Of a DNA stretch of 64,000 nt, positions 11,209 through 22,063 are shown piece after piece. A program made the position numbers and the translations under genes. Source of the stretch: Agrostemma githago (lineage: Eukaryota > Streptophyta > Magnoliopsida > Caryophyllales > Caryophyllaceae); assembly GCA_958450325.1 (NCBI GenBank), contig OY288242.1:65301562-65365561 (forward strand), read 5' to 3'. The notes beneath the pieces were generated by a model that was not told where the DNA came from, ran no database searches, and was given only the letters and a program-made list of their open reading frames with translations. Every line of letters starts with the position of its first letter. The stretch's first letter is position 1.

Positions 11209-11226
11209 TCCCCGGCAACGACGCCA
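11209..11226 (-). other. Primer binding site of gag-only element
   Basis: On the minus strand it reads TGGCGTCGTTGCCGGGGA, one base different from the common Athila/Tat site TGGCGCCGTTGCCGGGGA. It is four bases from the LTR, as expected. Confidence 0.8.
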
Positions 11227-11230
11227 AATT

Positions 11231-12616
11231 TGATATGGGTTAAGTCGCATCACCAAATCAAGTTATCCTAATACTACTAACAAGAAGCTAGCGGTAAGTA
11301 GGGCATCGTATCCACAGGGAAATGGTCAAATTGTCTAATAGCTATAATTCTAAATTGCTCGAAACAATTGGCTTGATTGATTTAACTAAGACTAGAAATA
11401 CGTAAACAAAATATGAATTAATCAATTAAAGAAAAATCTAGGGCTATGGGTTCACAATGAGTAGACAAATGATCATGCAAGAATAAGCGATAAACACACA
11501 AACATGCTAGTTGGCTATAATACGTCCTCTCGGATCGAAATCAACCTAGGAAGACACTAACGGGCTTTCGCTACTTATTAGGCTTCCTACCGAATCACAT
11601 TCGGGTCTAATCTCAACTCGGCTCTCGCACATGAACTGAAATTTTCCTAATTCGATTAACAAGTTGTGGCCTTTAACAAATAAATCGTCTTTTAGAGCAT
11701 GTTAACAAGGCACTAGCATATATATGAATTCATCAAATATTCAGCAAGAACTTAAATTCCACCCATCGATCCCCCTTGACCCTAGTAACGGAATTAGCTA
11801 CTCATAATTAAATTCACACGAAATAAACAATTGATAATGAAATGCATAATGATTGATATGGAAAAGGGAAAACTAATAAAATCAATACTAGAAATGAAAA
11901 TAGACGATCAAGAACATAAAAGATGAATAAGAAATGAAACTAATTGAAATGATTACCGATTGGAAAATTGTAGCAAGAACAAGAGTAAATCTTCCTACTG
12001 GAGAATGAAAAAAAGGTAATATTATTCTACTACTAGGCTTAGGGTTCTTAGGAATGAAAAAAGGGTACGTTCCAATCTAATACAAGGCATTCCTATATAG
12101 CAAAAGAAAGAAGAAGCTGAAAAGACACTACAGCTATGTCGTCCCGAATCGGGATGGAGTCCGTCCCTAATCGGGATGGAGTCCCATGGGATGAGGGTCG
12201 TCCCGAATCGGGACAGCTGAAAAATCCAATATTGCTCAATTTCCTTCATTTTACCGTGAGTAAGGAGATAGGGACGACATCCATCCCTAGGGACGAACCT
12301 CGGGACCAACAAAAAGGACTCCTCTAGTCTTCTAAACTTCATGATATGGTTCCAATTTGACTCGGGATCACTTCATGACATCCACGCAACCTCGATAGCG
12401 ACACCTAACTTGTGGATAAATAGTCACCGACCTCCATGTGAGCCATGATGAAAGGGAAAAGGCGCCCATATCGCCTATTTTTCTACGAGACCAACAAAAC
12501 ACTAAAAAACACGCTAGAGGAGAAGATTAGTTCCCAAAACCACTCCTAAGAGCACATTTTACACAATAAATACATGGGAAAAAGAGGATAAAAGCATATA
12601 AAATATCAACACATCA
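11231..12616 (-). repeat. 5' LTR (in element sense) of gag-only element
   Basis: Partner of 6137-7548, shorter by one palindrome unit. Palindromes lie at 12141-12214. Its outer edge is followed by the GAGTC duplicate and then by Tat-1 codons in frame. Confidence 0.85.
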
Positions 12617-12621
12617 GAGTC

Positions 12622-15600
12622 CTACCGGAAAAAGCTGATCAAAGTCCTGCAGGATAACAGGGATATCTTCGCCTACTCGGCTGATGAAATGCCAGGGGTC
12701 GACCCAGCCCATATCGTTCACAAGCTGAACGTTAATTCGGAGGCTCGGCCTGTAAAGCAAAAGAAACGAAACATGTCAGTGGAAAAAGATATAGCCATTA
12801 ATTAAAGAAGAAATCGAGAAGCTCCTAAAAGCTGATTTTATCCAAAGTTGTGACTACCTTGAGTGGCTCGCCAACGTGGTGATGGTGAAGAAATCCTCAG
12901 GGCCTGGAGGATGTGCGTGGATTTCACCAACCTCAACAAGTCATGTCCCAAGGATCGTTACCCCCTGCCACGGATTGACCAGTTGGTAGACGCCACCAGT
13001 GGGTACTCTATGCTCAGCTTCCTGGATGCTTCCTCCGGCTACCACCATGTGTACCTCTGGCAACCAGATAGGGTCAAGTGTGCGTTCATCACAAGTGCAG
13101 GCACATACATGTACAAGATGATGCCATTTGGCCTCAAGAACGCAGGAGCAACCTACCAGCGTCTGGTGGACAAAGTATTTGAAGGCCAAAAGGGCAGGAA
13201 CCTGGAGGCGTACATAGACGACGTTATAGTAAAAAGCAAGGGGGACGAGGAGCACCTGAAAGATTTGCAAGAAACCTTCTCCTCCCTGCGCGCCTACCAG
13301 ATGAAGCTGAACCCAAAAAAGTGTACCTTTGGTGTTCACTCTGGAAAATTCCTGGGTTTCCTGGTCAGTGCCAGGGGAATTGATGCAAATCCGGAAAAAG
13401 TGCAGGCTGTTCTAGACCTCCCAGAACCAAAAACAATCAGAGACATCCAGCGTCTGACTGGTAGGATGGCCGCCCTGGCACGGTTCATCGCTAGGTCGGC
13501 TGACAAGTCAACACCCTTCTTTAAAATACTAAAGGGGAACAAACAGTTCAAATGGGAGGCAGAGTAGAAAGAAGCCTTCGAGCAATTTAAGGAATGCCTA
13601 AAGAAATTACCAACCCTAGCAAGGCCAGTGGCAAGAGAGAAACTCTTTCTCTACATAGCCGTAACAAATTCAACTGTAAGTACAGTAATCCTAAGGGAAG
13701 AAGCAGGCTCTCAGCAGCCAATTTACTTCGTAAGCCATGCCTTGGGGGCAGCCGAGAAAAACTATCTGGTCGTCAAGAAGGCGGCCTACGCGGTAGTTAT
13801 AGCAGCCCGAAAGCTCAGACCGTATTTCGACGCCCACCTTGTCGTCGTGTTAACCGATCAACCTCTGGAGAAAGTATTAGAAAAATTTGAAAAATCCGGG
13901 AGGCTATTGAAATGGGCCATAGAATTGAGCGGGCTAGGGATTTCCTATCAGTCCAGGACCGCCATCAAGGCACAGGCCCTGGCGGACTTCCTGGCTGAAT
14001 GCTCCCACTCAGAGGAGGACGACCCACCTGCCGGCGAGTGGACGGTGTACACCGACGAGTCATCCACTGCCAATGGTGCGGGGGCAGGAGTAGTGGTTAC
14101 AAGCCCCGAAGGGGCGGACTTTGGGCATGCTCTCAGGTTCACCTTTTTTGCGTCTAACAACGAAGCTGAGTATGAGGTTGTCCTAGCTGGAATTTACTTA
14201 GCCAAAGCAGCAGGGGCGGAAAGGCTCATCCTGGCTACAGATTCCAAGCTCATCGCAAACCAAATCAATGGGGAGTATGAAGCCAGGGACCAGGCCATGG
14301 CCTCATATCTGGAGAAGGTCAAGCAGGAACTGTATGGGTTAAAGTCTGACGAAGTCAGACATGTCTCTCGATCGCAAAATAATCGGGCTGACGCCCTGTC
14401 TAAATTGGCAAGTTCCAGCCTGCAAGATATCAGGAGTTCCGTATGGGTAGATGTTATACAAGAAAAATCCACAACGCTCAGCCAGCTGATAAGTGTTATT
14501 GAAGAAGCGGAGGTTGAAAGATGGATGACCCCAATCATCCAGTTCAAGAAATACGGAACCCTCCCACAGGACCTGGCTCAGAGGAGAAGAATGCCAGCAA
14601 AAGCTGCATGGTTCATATTAATCAGTGGAGAATTGTACCGCAAATCATATTCAACTCCTTTGCTTAAATGCCTGGGGGGCAGAACAAGCCACAAAAGTAT
14701 TGGACGACATACAATTTGGGACCTGACCCAAAAATGCAAAAAGTGCCAACTCTTCGCCCCTGTAATACACGCCCCAGCGCAAGACCTCAGGCCGATCTTA
14801 TCCCCCATCTCTTTCGCTCAGTGGAGGATGGACATTCTGGGTCCATTTACTGTGGCAATTGGGGGCAGAAAATTCCTCATAGTAGGAATCGATTACTTCA
14901 CCAAATGGATTGAAGCCGAAGTTGTCCCAAGCATAACAGAGCCAGCCGTCAGGAAGGTAATCTGGAGAAACATCATAACAAGGTATGGCCTGCCAAAGGT
15001 GCTGGTCTTTGACCATGGCAGACAATTCGACAATGACCTGCGAAGATCCTGGCTGGAAGGTCATGGTATAACTGTCGCCTACTCTGCTGTCTGCCACCCT
15101 CAAACCAATGGGCAGGCCGAGGCAGCGAATAAACAGATCCTGAATGGGCTAAAGAAGATGGGCAGATGAGCTCTCGAGTGTCCTGTGGTCAATAAGGACC
15201 ACAAGAAAAGAATCCACAGGGCAGACTCCTTTCGGTTTAGTCTACGGGGCCGAAGCCTTGCTACCCATCGAAGCACGGATTCCTACCTTCCGGTCTCAGC
15301 AGTTTGATAGACGAGGCTGCAATGACTGAAGCCCTAGACCTGGTCGGAGAAATGAGGCTAGAGGCCTGCTCTAATATCGCAGCCTACCAACAAAGGATGA
15401 GGAAGGCATACAACAAAAGGGTAAACATGAGGAACTTACAGGTGGACGATCTAGTCCTACGAAAAACTCAGGCAATAGGAAATTCTAGAGAGCACGGTAC
15501 GCCGAGTGCAAACTGGGAAGGCCCGTATCAGGTCACACAAATCATGGGACCGGAAACATACAGGATCGCCAACCCCAAAGGACAGGAGCAAGGCCGGCAG
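12622..15600 (+). pseudogene. pol: pol of Tat-1 (RT, RNase H, second RNase H, integrase)
   Basis: It would copy element RNA and integrate the DNA. In order: connector (DIFAYSADEMPGVDPAHIV), RT with VCVDFTNLNKSCPKDRYPLP-type motifs (here starting MCVDF) and catalytic AYIDDVIVKS near 13208, first RNase H (LYIAVTNSTVSTVI, PIYFVSHAL), then the extra RNase H of the Tat lineage (VYTDESSTANGAG at about 14048, NNEAEYEVV, LATDSK, NNRADALSK). Integrase follows with CKKCQLFAP, DILGPF, DHGRQFDND and NGQAEAANK. The zinc-binding N-terminal part of integrase is largely deleted near 14675. Stops or frameshifts occur near 12805, 12890, 13565 and 15167, after which the C-terminal part goes on in other frames. 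Confidence 0.88.
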
Positions 15601-15706
15601 CCGGCCACATCTGGGTCTGGCGCGCAAGAAGATAGTAAATTCAGCGATGAAATAAAGGCGCAGAAGGATAAGGACAAGAACCCTCAGAAGACAACTGCCA
15701 TGTGTA

Positions 15707-18021
15707 CTATGCGGTGGGGGCACTCTGGTTAGGCCTAGCACCATCCTCAGGTGACTTGGTGGCCCTAGCATCTGCATAAAGCGCCCCAAAAGCATCCTCG
15801 TCAAAGTCAGGCAGCATCTCCCGGATGACTTCCATGATAAACTCAGAAGAGGAAGAGGCCGCTGACTGAAAGGCCTTATCCACCTCCGTGTTGGCCTCCT
15901 GAATGATCTCTTCTTTTTCCTTGAGCCATTTTTCACCCTGAACCTTCAGCTCATCTTGGGCTGCCTTAAGGTCAGAGTCAGCCTTGGATAGCCGAGTAGC
16001 ATACTCCCCAAGGCGACCCTCCAGCTCGACAACATTCTTCTTGACCTGCTCCAACTGCACCTTCAAGTCTGCCGCCTCATTTACAGCCTTCTCTCCCTGA
16101 TCCTTCAATTGGCAACCTGACGCCTGGCCTCCTCCAGCTCATTCTCATACCTGGACAGCTGGAGCCTCAGGTTGTTGATGAGTGCAACATCTCTCTCAAC
16201 CTCCGCCACGCGCTCAGAAAGGGAGCCTCCGGGGGCAGTGGTTAGCTTCTCATCACTTAAACGATTGAGGGCCACTAACTCCGCGGAAGCCTGAAAAACC
16301 AGCGAACAACGGTGGAGAAGTTGGGTTACCTCGTTACAGGAGCGTGTCAGGGACTTGGTAGCCTAGTCGAAGGATGTGGAGTTAGAGTCACAAAATAGAG
16401 CAGAGACGTCAACACTATCGCCAACCGCGAAATTGAACTCAACATTCCCCTCAGTGAACAGGGTCTCAGGAAGATTAGGACCAGGGCGCTTTGGCTGAGG
16501 AGTGCTAGCGTCAGCCTCTAAATCTACCACCTGGTCCGTGTTTACAGGCTCTTTTTCCTCCTCTTCCTGCTAACCAGAGGAACACTCTCCCCGGTCTCCT
16601 CAGAGGGTGAGGGCCTTACCACCACGGAGGGGCGGGCTCCAGGAGAAGTGCCCCTAGGCCTGCCAACCGGCGAAGGGGTGGCCTCTGACATGGTTCCTCC
16701 CTCAGCCACCTTAGGAGCAGGGGTTGAAGGCGAGGAACGCTTAGCAGCTGGCTTGGGAGAAGGAGGAAGCCTCGCTCTGCTAGCGGTGATACTCTTCACA
16801 TGACCCATGAGAGTCTCTCTCTTAAAACCAGGGGGAAGAGCAGGGCGGGCTGTGAGAGGCCTTTGGTCTGGATCTAGTCCGAGGCGTTTCAACTGCTTCT
16901 TTGTCCAAGTGTTTTTCTGGTAATCTGCAGGCAAAACAAACTAAGTAAGTACACAATAAGACAGCTCAGAAAAAGCTCAGTATTTCAGAGCCCCTGAACT
17001 ATCTGAGGGAAGGCCAGGGATTAAACCCAGGGGGTCAGATATTCGTCAGTCGATATAACATCTGCATAGGGGAGCCAATCAACAGGGCCAAATACATCTT
17101 TCCCATCCTTCACGCAAGCAAATTGTCTAATCAAGGATTGATCTTTACTGATCAACTTAACTTCAAGAGCCTTTTCACCGCTCAGGGTGGTACTCCTTGC
17201 GGGATTCCAGGCGAGTGTGAACATGATTCCTGAAATGTCGAGGAATTCTCCACCCCTCCTCGCTGTGAACATACAAGAAGTTATCCTTCCAGTGCTTCAA
17301 ACTGTTCATGGCCGGCCAGACCAGAGAGTAACATTTCTACCTAAGGTGGGAAAAATACCCTGGAGCCCCGCCCCCCTCCGCAGAAGAAACCATCTGTAAA
17401 CCGACCATGTACCTAAGTGCGTCTATGGAAGGCTCGTGCCCAAGGAACAAGCAGACCCAGGCATAGGCCACCAGCGACCTGACAGCTACGACGGTCAGTT
17501 GAGCAACAACAACATTCATGCGCCTGAAAGCCTCTACGAAAAAGGGGTGAAGGGGAAAGTGTGGGCCAAACTCCAGGCACTTATGATAAACCACTATACA
17601 GTTGTCGGGGGGGTTGCATGCAGTGTCCTTCTCCCCAGGAATGACAACTGTGTATGTCTTCAGCAGCGTTTTTCGCCATAATCGCCTCCCGAGGCCCAGG
17701 CGCAGGGTATGTATGCAGTGGAACCCAATACTTCATCTTGTCCAGTTAATAAACCTTCCCTAGTTTCCTGGGCACAAGGTCGCCGGCGATGCTGGAGGGG
17801 TCAATCTCCAACGCCTCGTTATCAGAATCAACAACATCAACCGGGGCGGGATCGGGGGAGTTAGCGCCCACACTATCCTCTGAGGGCGGCCCCCTGGCCA
17901 CCGTAGCCCCCGGTCCGGCAGAGGAGGAGGGAAGGTCAGTATCAACTCCAACCACGTCCTCCCCTGACCTCTCAGCAGACGGTTCATCGAAAGACAGGAT
18001 TCGAAGGCGGCGATTGGTCAT
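15707..18021 (-). pseudogene. Antisense gene of Tat-1, Transposase_28-like (PF04195-type)
   Basis: Runs opposite to pol. The ATG at 18021 (MTNRRLRILSFDEPS) opens an acidic Pro/Ser-rich N-terminus. A conserved block follows (LHPFFVEAFRRMNVVVAQL, then VAYAWVCLFLG) that I recognise as the plant 'putative gypsy type transposon' domain, then NSLKHWKDNFLYV. Later comes a basic Pro-rich linker (to 16542) and a long coiled coil (LEQVKKNVVELEGRLGEYAT) ending at 15707. A pyrimidine-rich tract and CAG just right of 16924 look like a splice acceptor, with the matching donor probably near 17026. Several stops and frameshifts make this copy dead. Such antisense ORFs are known in Tat elements; their job is not established. 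Confidence 0.7.
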
Positions 18022-18222
18022 GATGTTTAGAATAGCAAAAAACAAGAACAATGGAAAGGTGAGGAAGACAAAGGTTGAGAATCTATAACCTAGTTAGATG
18101 GCGCTAGAAAAGGAAGCCGAAAAATCCTCAGTCTAGAGATCCGACAGAAGGAGAAGTGTATAAAGAGATATGGTTTGGGAGAGTTCGAAAGTGTAAAAGG
18201 GGGAGTAGTGGGGATGGAAGCG

Positions 18223-18230
18223 CTTTTATA
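18223..18230 (-). promoter_or_regulatory. Antisense TATA box for the Tat-1 antisense gene
   Basis: TATAAAAG on the minus strand, about 200 bases before the ATG at 18021, inside the element and far from the LTRs. It suggests that the antisense gene has its own promoter. Confidence 0.5.
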
Positions 18231-18538
18231 GGAAGGGGAAGATGAGAAGTCCCCCTTAAGAAGCCATCCAGTCAGAGGCCCTCCCTATAAATCCCCCACG
18301 TGTAACACTTTTCAAACCTACCCATCCACCACTTCCCAAGATTCTTGAAAACATAAGAAAGATAGCGGGAAATGATTGCGATACGTCACCCAAGGTGCAA
18401 AAAAAAAACGCAGTAAGTGAAAGCCCACCAGGTGTTTTCATTAATTAAAGGCCCAAAGGGCCATAATTACAATATGAGAGATGGGAATCAAAAGAAAAGA
18501 GAGCAAGATGATTACAAGCAAAATAAAACCTAATGCCC

Positions 18539-19162
18539 GACTCAGTCAGTCCGGGAACGTAGAGAAGGCCTAATCTTCGTCAAAGCCTGGGAAAGAGTAG
18601 TCCCTGGGGCTGCTGCCACCTCCATCATTAGAACCTCAATCCCAGCTGCCTGAGTCTTTCGTCGGTCATCAGGACCCTCTTCCTCGCTCCCCAGAGCATC
18701 ACGGCCAGACGAGTAAACCTGACCGTTGCTGTCTCCTGAGTCGCAGCTGCTCAAGTCCCAGTCTTCGCCAAACTTGGCCACCCTGGTGCCTTCAGGATAG
18801 CCAGAATCATCTTTCCACCTCTTTCGCTCATGGGAAGAAGGGCCCGAGTCTGGAAGATCGGGATCAAAGTTCTCTGGCTGCAGCCAGGGAAAGCAACGAT
18901 GGCCCTCTTAGTAGGAGCAGCCCCCTACTTGTGTGCAGTATTTTGGCTTTGGCTTGGCAGAGGACGAGGCCCTCTTAGGACGCCTGACGGCCTTACGGGA
19001 AGTGCTCGCTTCAGAAGCCTGGAGAGAGCGTAGACAGGTCCGCCTGCTGCGACGGACGATGGATTGTACTTGTCTAGGGTATTTAAACCGCCTACGCCCC
19101 CTGTACCGGAGGGTGGTAGTGAAGACTCCCCGTTGAAGGATCTTGTCCCTTACCCAAGACAT
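18539..19162 (-). pseudogene. Second antisense ORF of Tat-1, unknown
   Basis: The ATG at 19162 opens MSWVRDKILQRGVF and a very basic region (RYRGRRRFKYPRQ, RRSRRTCLRSLQ, RRPKRASSSAKPKPK). A stop follows near 18908, and related-looking acidic sequence continues in another frame (FGEDWDLSSCDSGDSNG) to 18542. The pattern of basic N-terminus then acidic C-terminus suggests one protein broken by mutation. No domain is recognised. It lies upstream of the larger antisense gene and has its own TATA box, so two antisense units seem to exist in tandem. Confidence 0.4.
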
Positions 19163-19230
19163 CTTTGAAGAAGAAAATAACAAAGGAGGATATTCAAGAA
19201 GTTTGTAGGAGAAAATGAAGTGAAGTCGGG

Positions 19231-19237
19231 TTTTATA
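19231..19237 (-). promoter_or_regulatory. Antisense TATA box before the basic ORF
   Basis: TATAAAA on the minus strand, about 70 bases before the ATG at 19162. The spacing is good for a plant core promoter with a short leader. Confidence 0.5.
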
Positions 19238-19522
19238 CACAAAAAATGAAGGTTGTGCATTAAATGGCACTTCAACCATCCTTACAGGGAAGGGCCAAGC
19301 ATCAGCCAGACACGCAGCTCGAGGGATCATTTTACGAAGAGCAATCATGAGGAAAAGCTTCCCAACTCTTTGCATGCCCGAAGCTATTTAAGACATTCCT
19401 CCTAGGGAACATGCGCAACATTAAATGCAAAGAAATGATTCAAATGTCAACCTCCCACCATGCTGATCAAAGATCGTCTGCCGAGGAGAAACCCTGCTTC
19501 CCCCCTGTCGACGAGGGCCAAT

Positions 19523-20223
19523 TGATGGGGGTCGGTAGCCTGCGATGGGCCGCCCGCTATGCGGATCCCGGGGCGACCCGACCCATACCGCAAAAAGGCC
19601 ATCCAACAGGATCTATCCCAATGATCCCAGGGAGCTTCCCTGGAGAGCAGCGCTAAGCTCCAAGTGAGAGGCCGGGCCCCCTGCCCATCAGGGTCAGGCC
19701 ACGACCACCGAAGCCAAGGAAAAATACCTCCCTGCCAGTCAGGCGTCAGGGGGACAACCCCTGACGAACTAGGGATAGACGACCAGAGCCCACCCTGTTC
19801 ATGCCTAAGGTAAAGAGGAAATGAGTGGACAAGGAGCGCCCACGTGTCGCCCACTCATACCTTCTCTCTCTCTCTCTCTTCCTCTCTCTTGTGAGAACCT
19901 ATAAATACTCATGTATTTCCCACAAGAAAGAGGTTGGACTTTCTCTCTCTAGAATCTCACACTAGAAAACGCCACCTTACTCCTCTCGAGTAAGGTTCAT
20001 CAAGTTGCTTCACAGACTGACATAGGCATCGGAGAGGGTTTCCTCGGACACCTCCGAGGCCCTATGCGCTCCTGGTGTGCATGTGACAGACCCACTCTGT
20101 CGGGAAGGTCCGACTGTTGGTGTGAGAGGAAGGAGAAGCTTGGAGGACTAAACCACTCCATTGAAGAATCAGAAAATCAGAGATCCGAATCCGTTTTGGG
20201 ACAATTGTTTCCATACCGGAACA
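19523..20223 (+). repeat. 3' LTR of Tat-1
   Basis: Starts TGATGGGGG and ends GGAACA, followed by the ATATT duplicate. It keeps a good TATA box (TATAAATA at 19900-19907) before a CT-rich leader, unlike the 5' copy. Confidence 0.9.
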
Positions 20224-20273
20224 ATATTTATTTTACTGAATCGTCTATAATTAGAACACTTCTGTTATTGCAG

Positions 20274-20324
20274 ATATTTCGATTGGGGGCAATTCTTCCA
20301 TTTGGTATGGCTGTGTATTAATTG
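20274..20324 (+). pseudogene. Captured exon, gamma-carbonic-anhydrase-like
   Basis: A 51-base block has a splice acceptor before it (TTATTGCAG) and a donor after it (GTAAG). Read in the second phase it gives ISIGGNSSIWYGCVLIG. This matches the left-handed beta-helix motif of plant mitochondrial gamma carbonic anhydrases, which normally read SSIWYGCVLRGDV. The family enzyme or assembly factor sits in respiratory complex I. Only one exon is seen, with Ile where Arg is normal, so it is a gene fragment carried by CACTA-2. Identity rests on one short motif. Confidence 0.55.
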
Positions 20325-21121
20325 GTAAGATTTTTTTAACGTGTTGAATACATTAATTTAAGAAATTTTCTCTTCTTCAGTTTTTTCTAAGTAGATGAAT
20401 TGGGTTAGCTGTAACCGACTCTTTCTTTAACATGGCTACTTTTATGATGCCTTTGTGTGTTTGTGCTTGCAAGTAGCCACACATCCTATTATTTCAAGTA
20501 GCATTTTGAATCTGTAAGTACTGGTTAAAGTTGGTAGAGTACCGTGAGATACTGAATTGTTGCTGAATTGCATAGGTATACTGTCTTTTAAGTTACTACA
20601 TACACTCCAACTGACTTTATCCCAGGTTCAAATCTATGTTTTCCTGCCCGTCTGCAAGTATCGGACACGATACATAGTGGCTACTTTGTGTGAAAGTTTC
20701 AACATTATGGTCTAAATGAAGTATCAAGGTATTGTGTCGTACAAGATATGAGACACAACAACTAGGTGAAGTATCACAGTAACATAGGTTGAATCTCTAT
20801 GTCTAAACTTCATAATTTACCTATGATTTTGCTCACACCCTACCCCTATCATGTATGTGCCATTTTGGGACTTCTTGAATTCAGCCTTTTTTCCTTCGTA
20901 ATGGCTTAAGTTCGGTCTTTTGAATACGAAGTAGAACATATGAGGGGAAAAGGTAGTAAAGCTTAAATAATACGAGTAATATTTTTTCATTATTAAGACT
21001 TAATTGGGTCCAAGGGATAAACATTAAACCTAATCTTCTGAAAGGAAGACATAAATTTTTCCCTAAAAGTGGTTTTTTTCTCTTCCCAGTTTGTAAAACT
21101 GGCTACTTTGTATGGTTTCAG
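20325..21121 (+). other. Intron-like DNA between captured gene pieces
   Basis: AT-rich sequence with no exon that I can support. It starts at a donor site and ends at a splice acceptor (TATGGTTTCAG) before the kinesin exon. The change from one gene to the other must lie somewhere inside. The words GTGGCTACTTTGTGTG and ACTGGCTACTTTGTATG recur, hinting at small internal duplications. Confidence 0.35.
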
Positions 21122-21405
21122 TTGCATAGTTCATGTGCAAGGAAAAGACTTAACATCAGCTACAATGTTGTGTGGATGTATGCATCTAGTTGACTTAGCC
21201 AAAAGTGAAAGAATCATAAGTCCGAAGTAACATGGGATAGATTGAAAGAAGCACAACACATTAAGAAGTCTCTTGCTGTAACACCCCTGATTTTATAAAG
21301 GGTTATTTAACAAGAATAATACCAACTATAGGGCGTCTTCCCAAAATAATATCAATTTTAATAAATCTGAGAATAATACGTATTATTAGAGTAGTTAAAC
21401 AAGAG

Positions 21406-22063
21406 TGTGGACACCCACATTTGGCTGTTAGGTGTCTATGGCAGTTTCCAAAAAACACCCGATGATGATTGGACGCAAACGTGCTTTGACATACTCGAAT
21501 ATGGGCTCAAAATCATTGGCATTTGGCTCGGGCTTTTTACGGAGTACAAATTTCACAAAACCAACCTCAAATTCAGGCCCAGTGGGTCGTTCCCAGTCAA
21601 ATAAGACTAATTTGGGTCAAAACCGACACCAAGGGCGAAACCATCTTTTAGCGACCGAGTCAAACCCCGGTCAAAGACATTCCGAGGCATAAATATCTGC
21701 CATAACACCCCGCGAATCCGACCTGAAGTCCAATACTACAAAAAATCAGCCACACAAAATAATAAACAAATCCTTAAGAGATAGAATTCGATCCTTAAAA
21801 GGAGTTCTACCCGAGCTAGACCCACTCGATCGAGTGGACCGGCCCACTCGGTCGAGTAGGCTCATAAAACATGCTGAACCGGTGTCAAAACCGGGCACTC
21901 GACCGAGTACCAGAGTCACTCGGTCGAGTGACTCCTTTTCCAGCCCAAGGAGGATTTCTTTCCCACCAAGCAACGGAATCCTCCTTCCTCTCGAATTGCG
22001 TGCTTTTCCTATCCAAAACGGTATTTCTTGTCACTCAAGTTAAGCTACCTCTCCTAGCTTCAA
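21406..22063 (+). repeat. Truncated 5' LTR of Tat-2
   Basis: Matches 27664 to about 28322 of the 3' LTR, then ends at CTAGCTTCAA, where RT codons begin. The lost part includes the TATA box seen at 28335 in the 3' copy, so this LTR has no promoter. It holds four ACTCG-type palindromes at 21827-21932. Confidence 0.85.

Larger units (their letters stand above)
6137..12616 (-). mobile_element. Gag-only non-autonomous LTR element (TR-GAG-like), minus strand
   Basis: Two ~1.4-kb LTRs (TGATATGGG...ACACATCA in window orientation) are flanked by TSD GAGTC at 6132-6136 and 12617-12621. The PBS and purine tract are both on the minus strand, which sets the orientation. Inside are two minus-strand ORFs, a gag remnant and an acidic protein, with no protease, RT, RNase H or integrase. 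It must have moved using enzymes of a relative, which is the definition of terminal-repeat retrotransposons with a gag domain. By eye the LTRs differ by roughly 2 percent plus one palindrome unit, so it is younger than its host Tat-1. Confidence 0.85.
2738..20223 (+). mobile_element. Tat-1: Tat/Retand-like LTR retrotransposon
   Basis: Two ~0.7-kb LTRs flank gag, protease, RT, RNase H, a second (archaeal-type) RNase H, integrase and antisense ORFs; the whole order is diagnostic of the Tat lineage. TSD ATATT is at 2733-2737 and 20224-20228. The LTR starts TGATGGGGG in the 3' copy but TAATGGGGG in the 5' copy (TG to TA mutation). By eye the LTRs differ by many substitutions and indels, so it is an old insertion. 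It carries stops and frameshifts in gag, protease and pol and holds the gag-only element at 6137-12616. Without that insert it is about 11 kb. No clear purine tract is seen before the 3' LTR. Confidence 0.9.
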
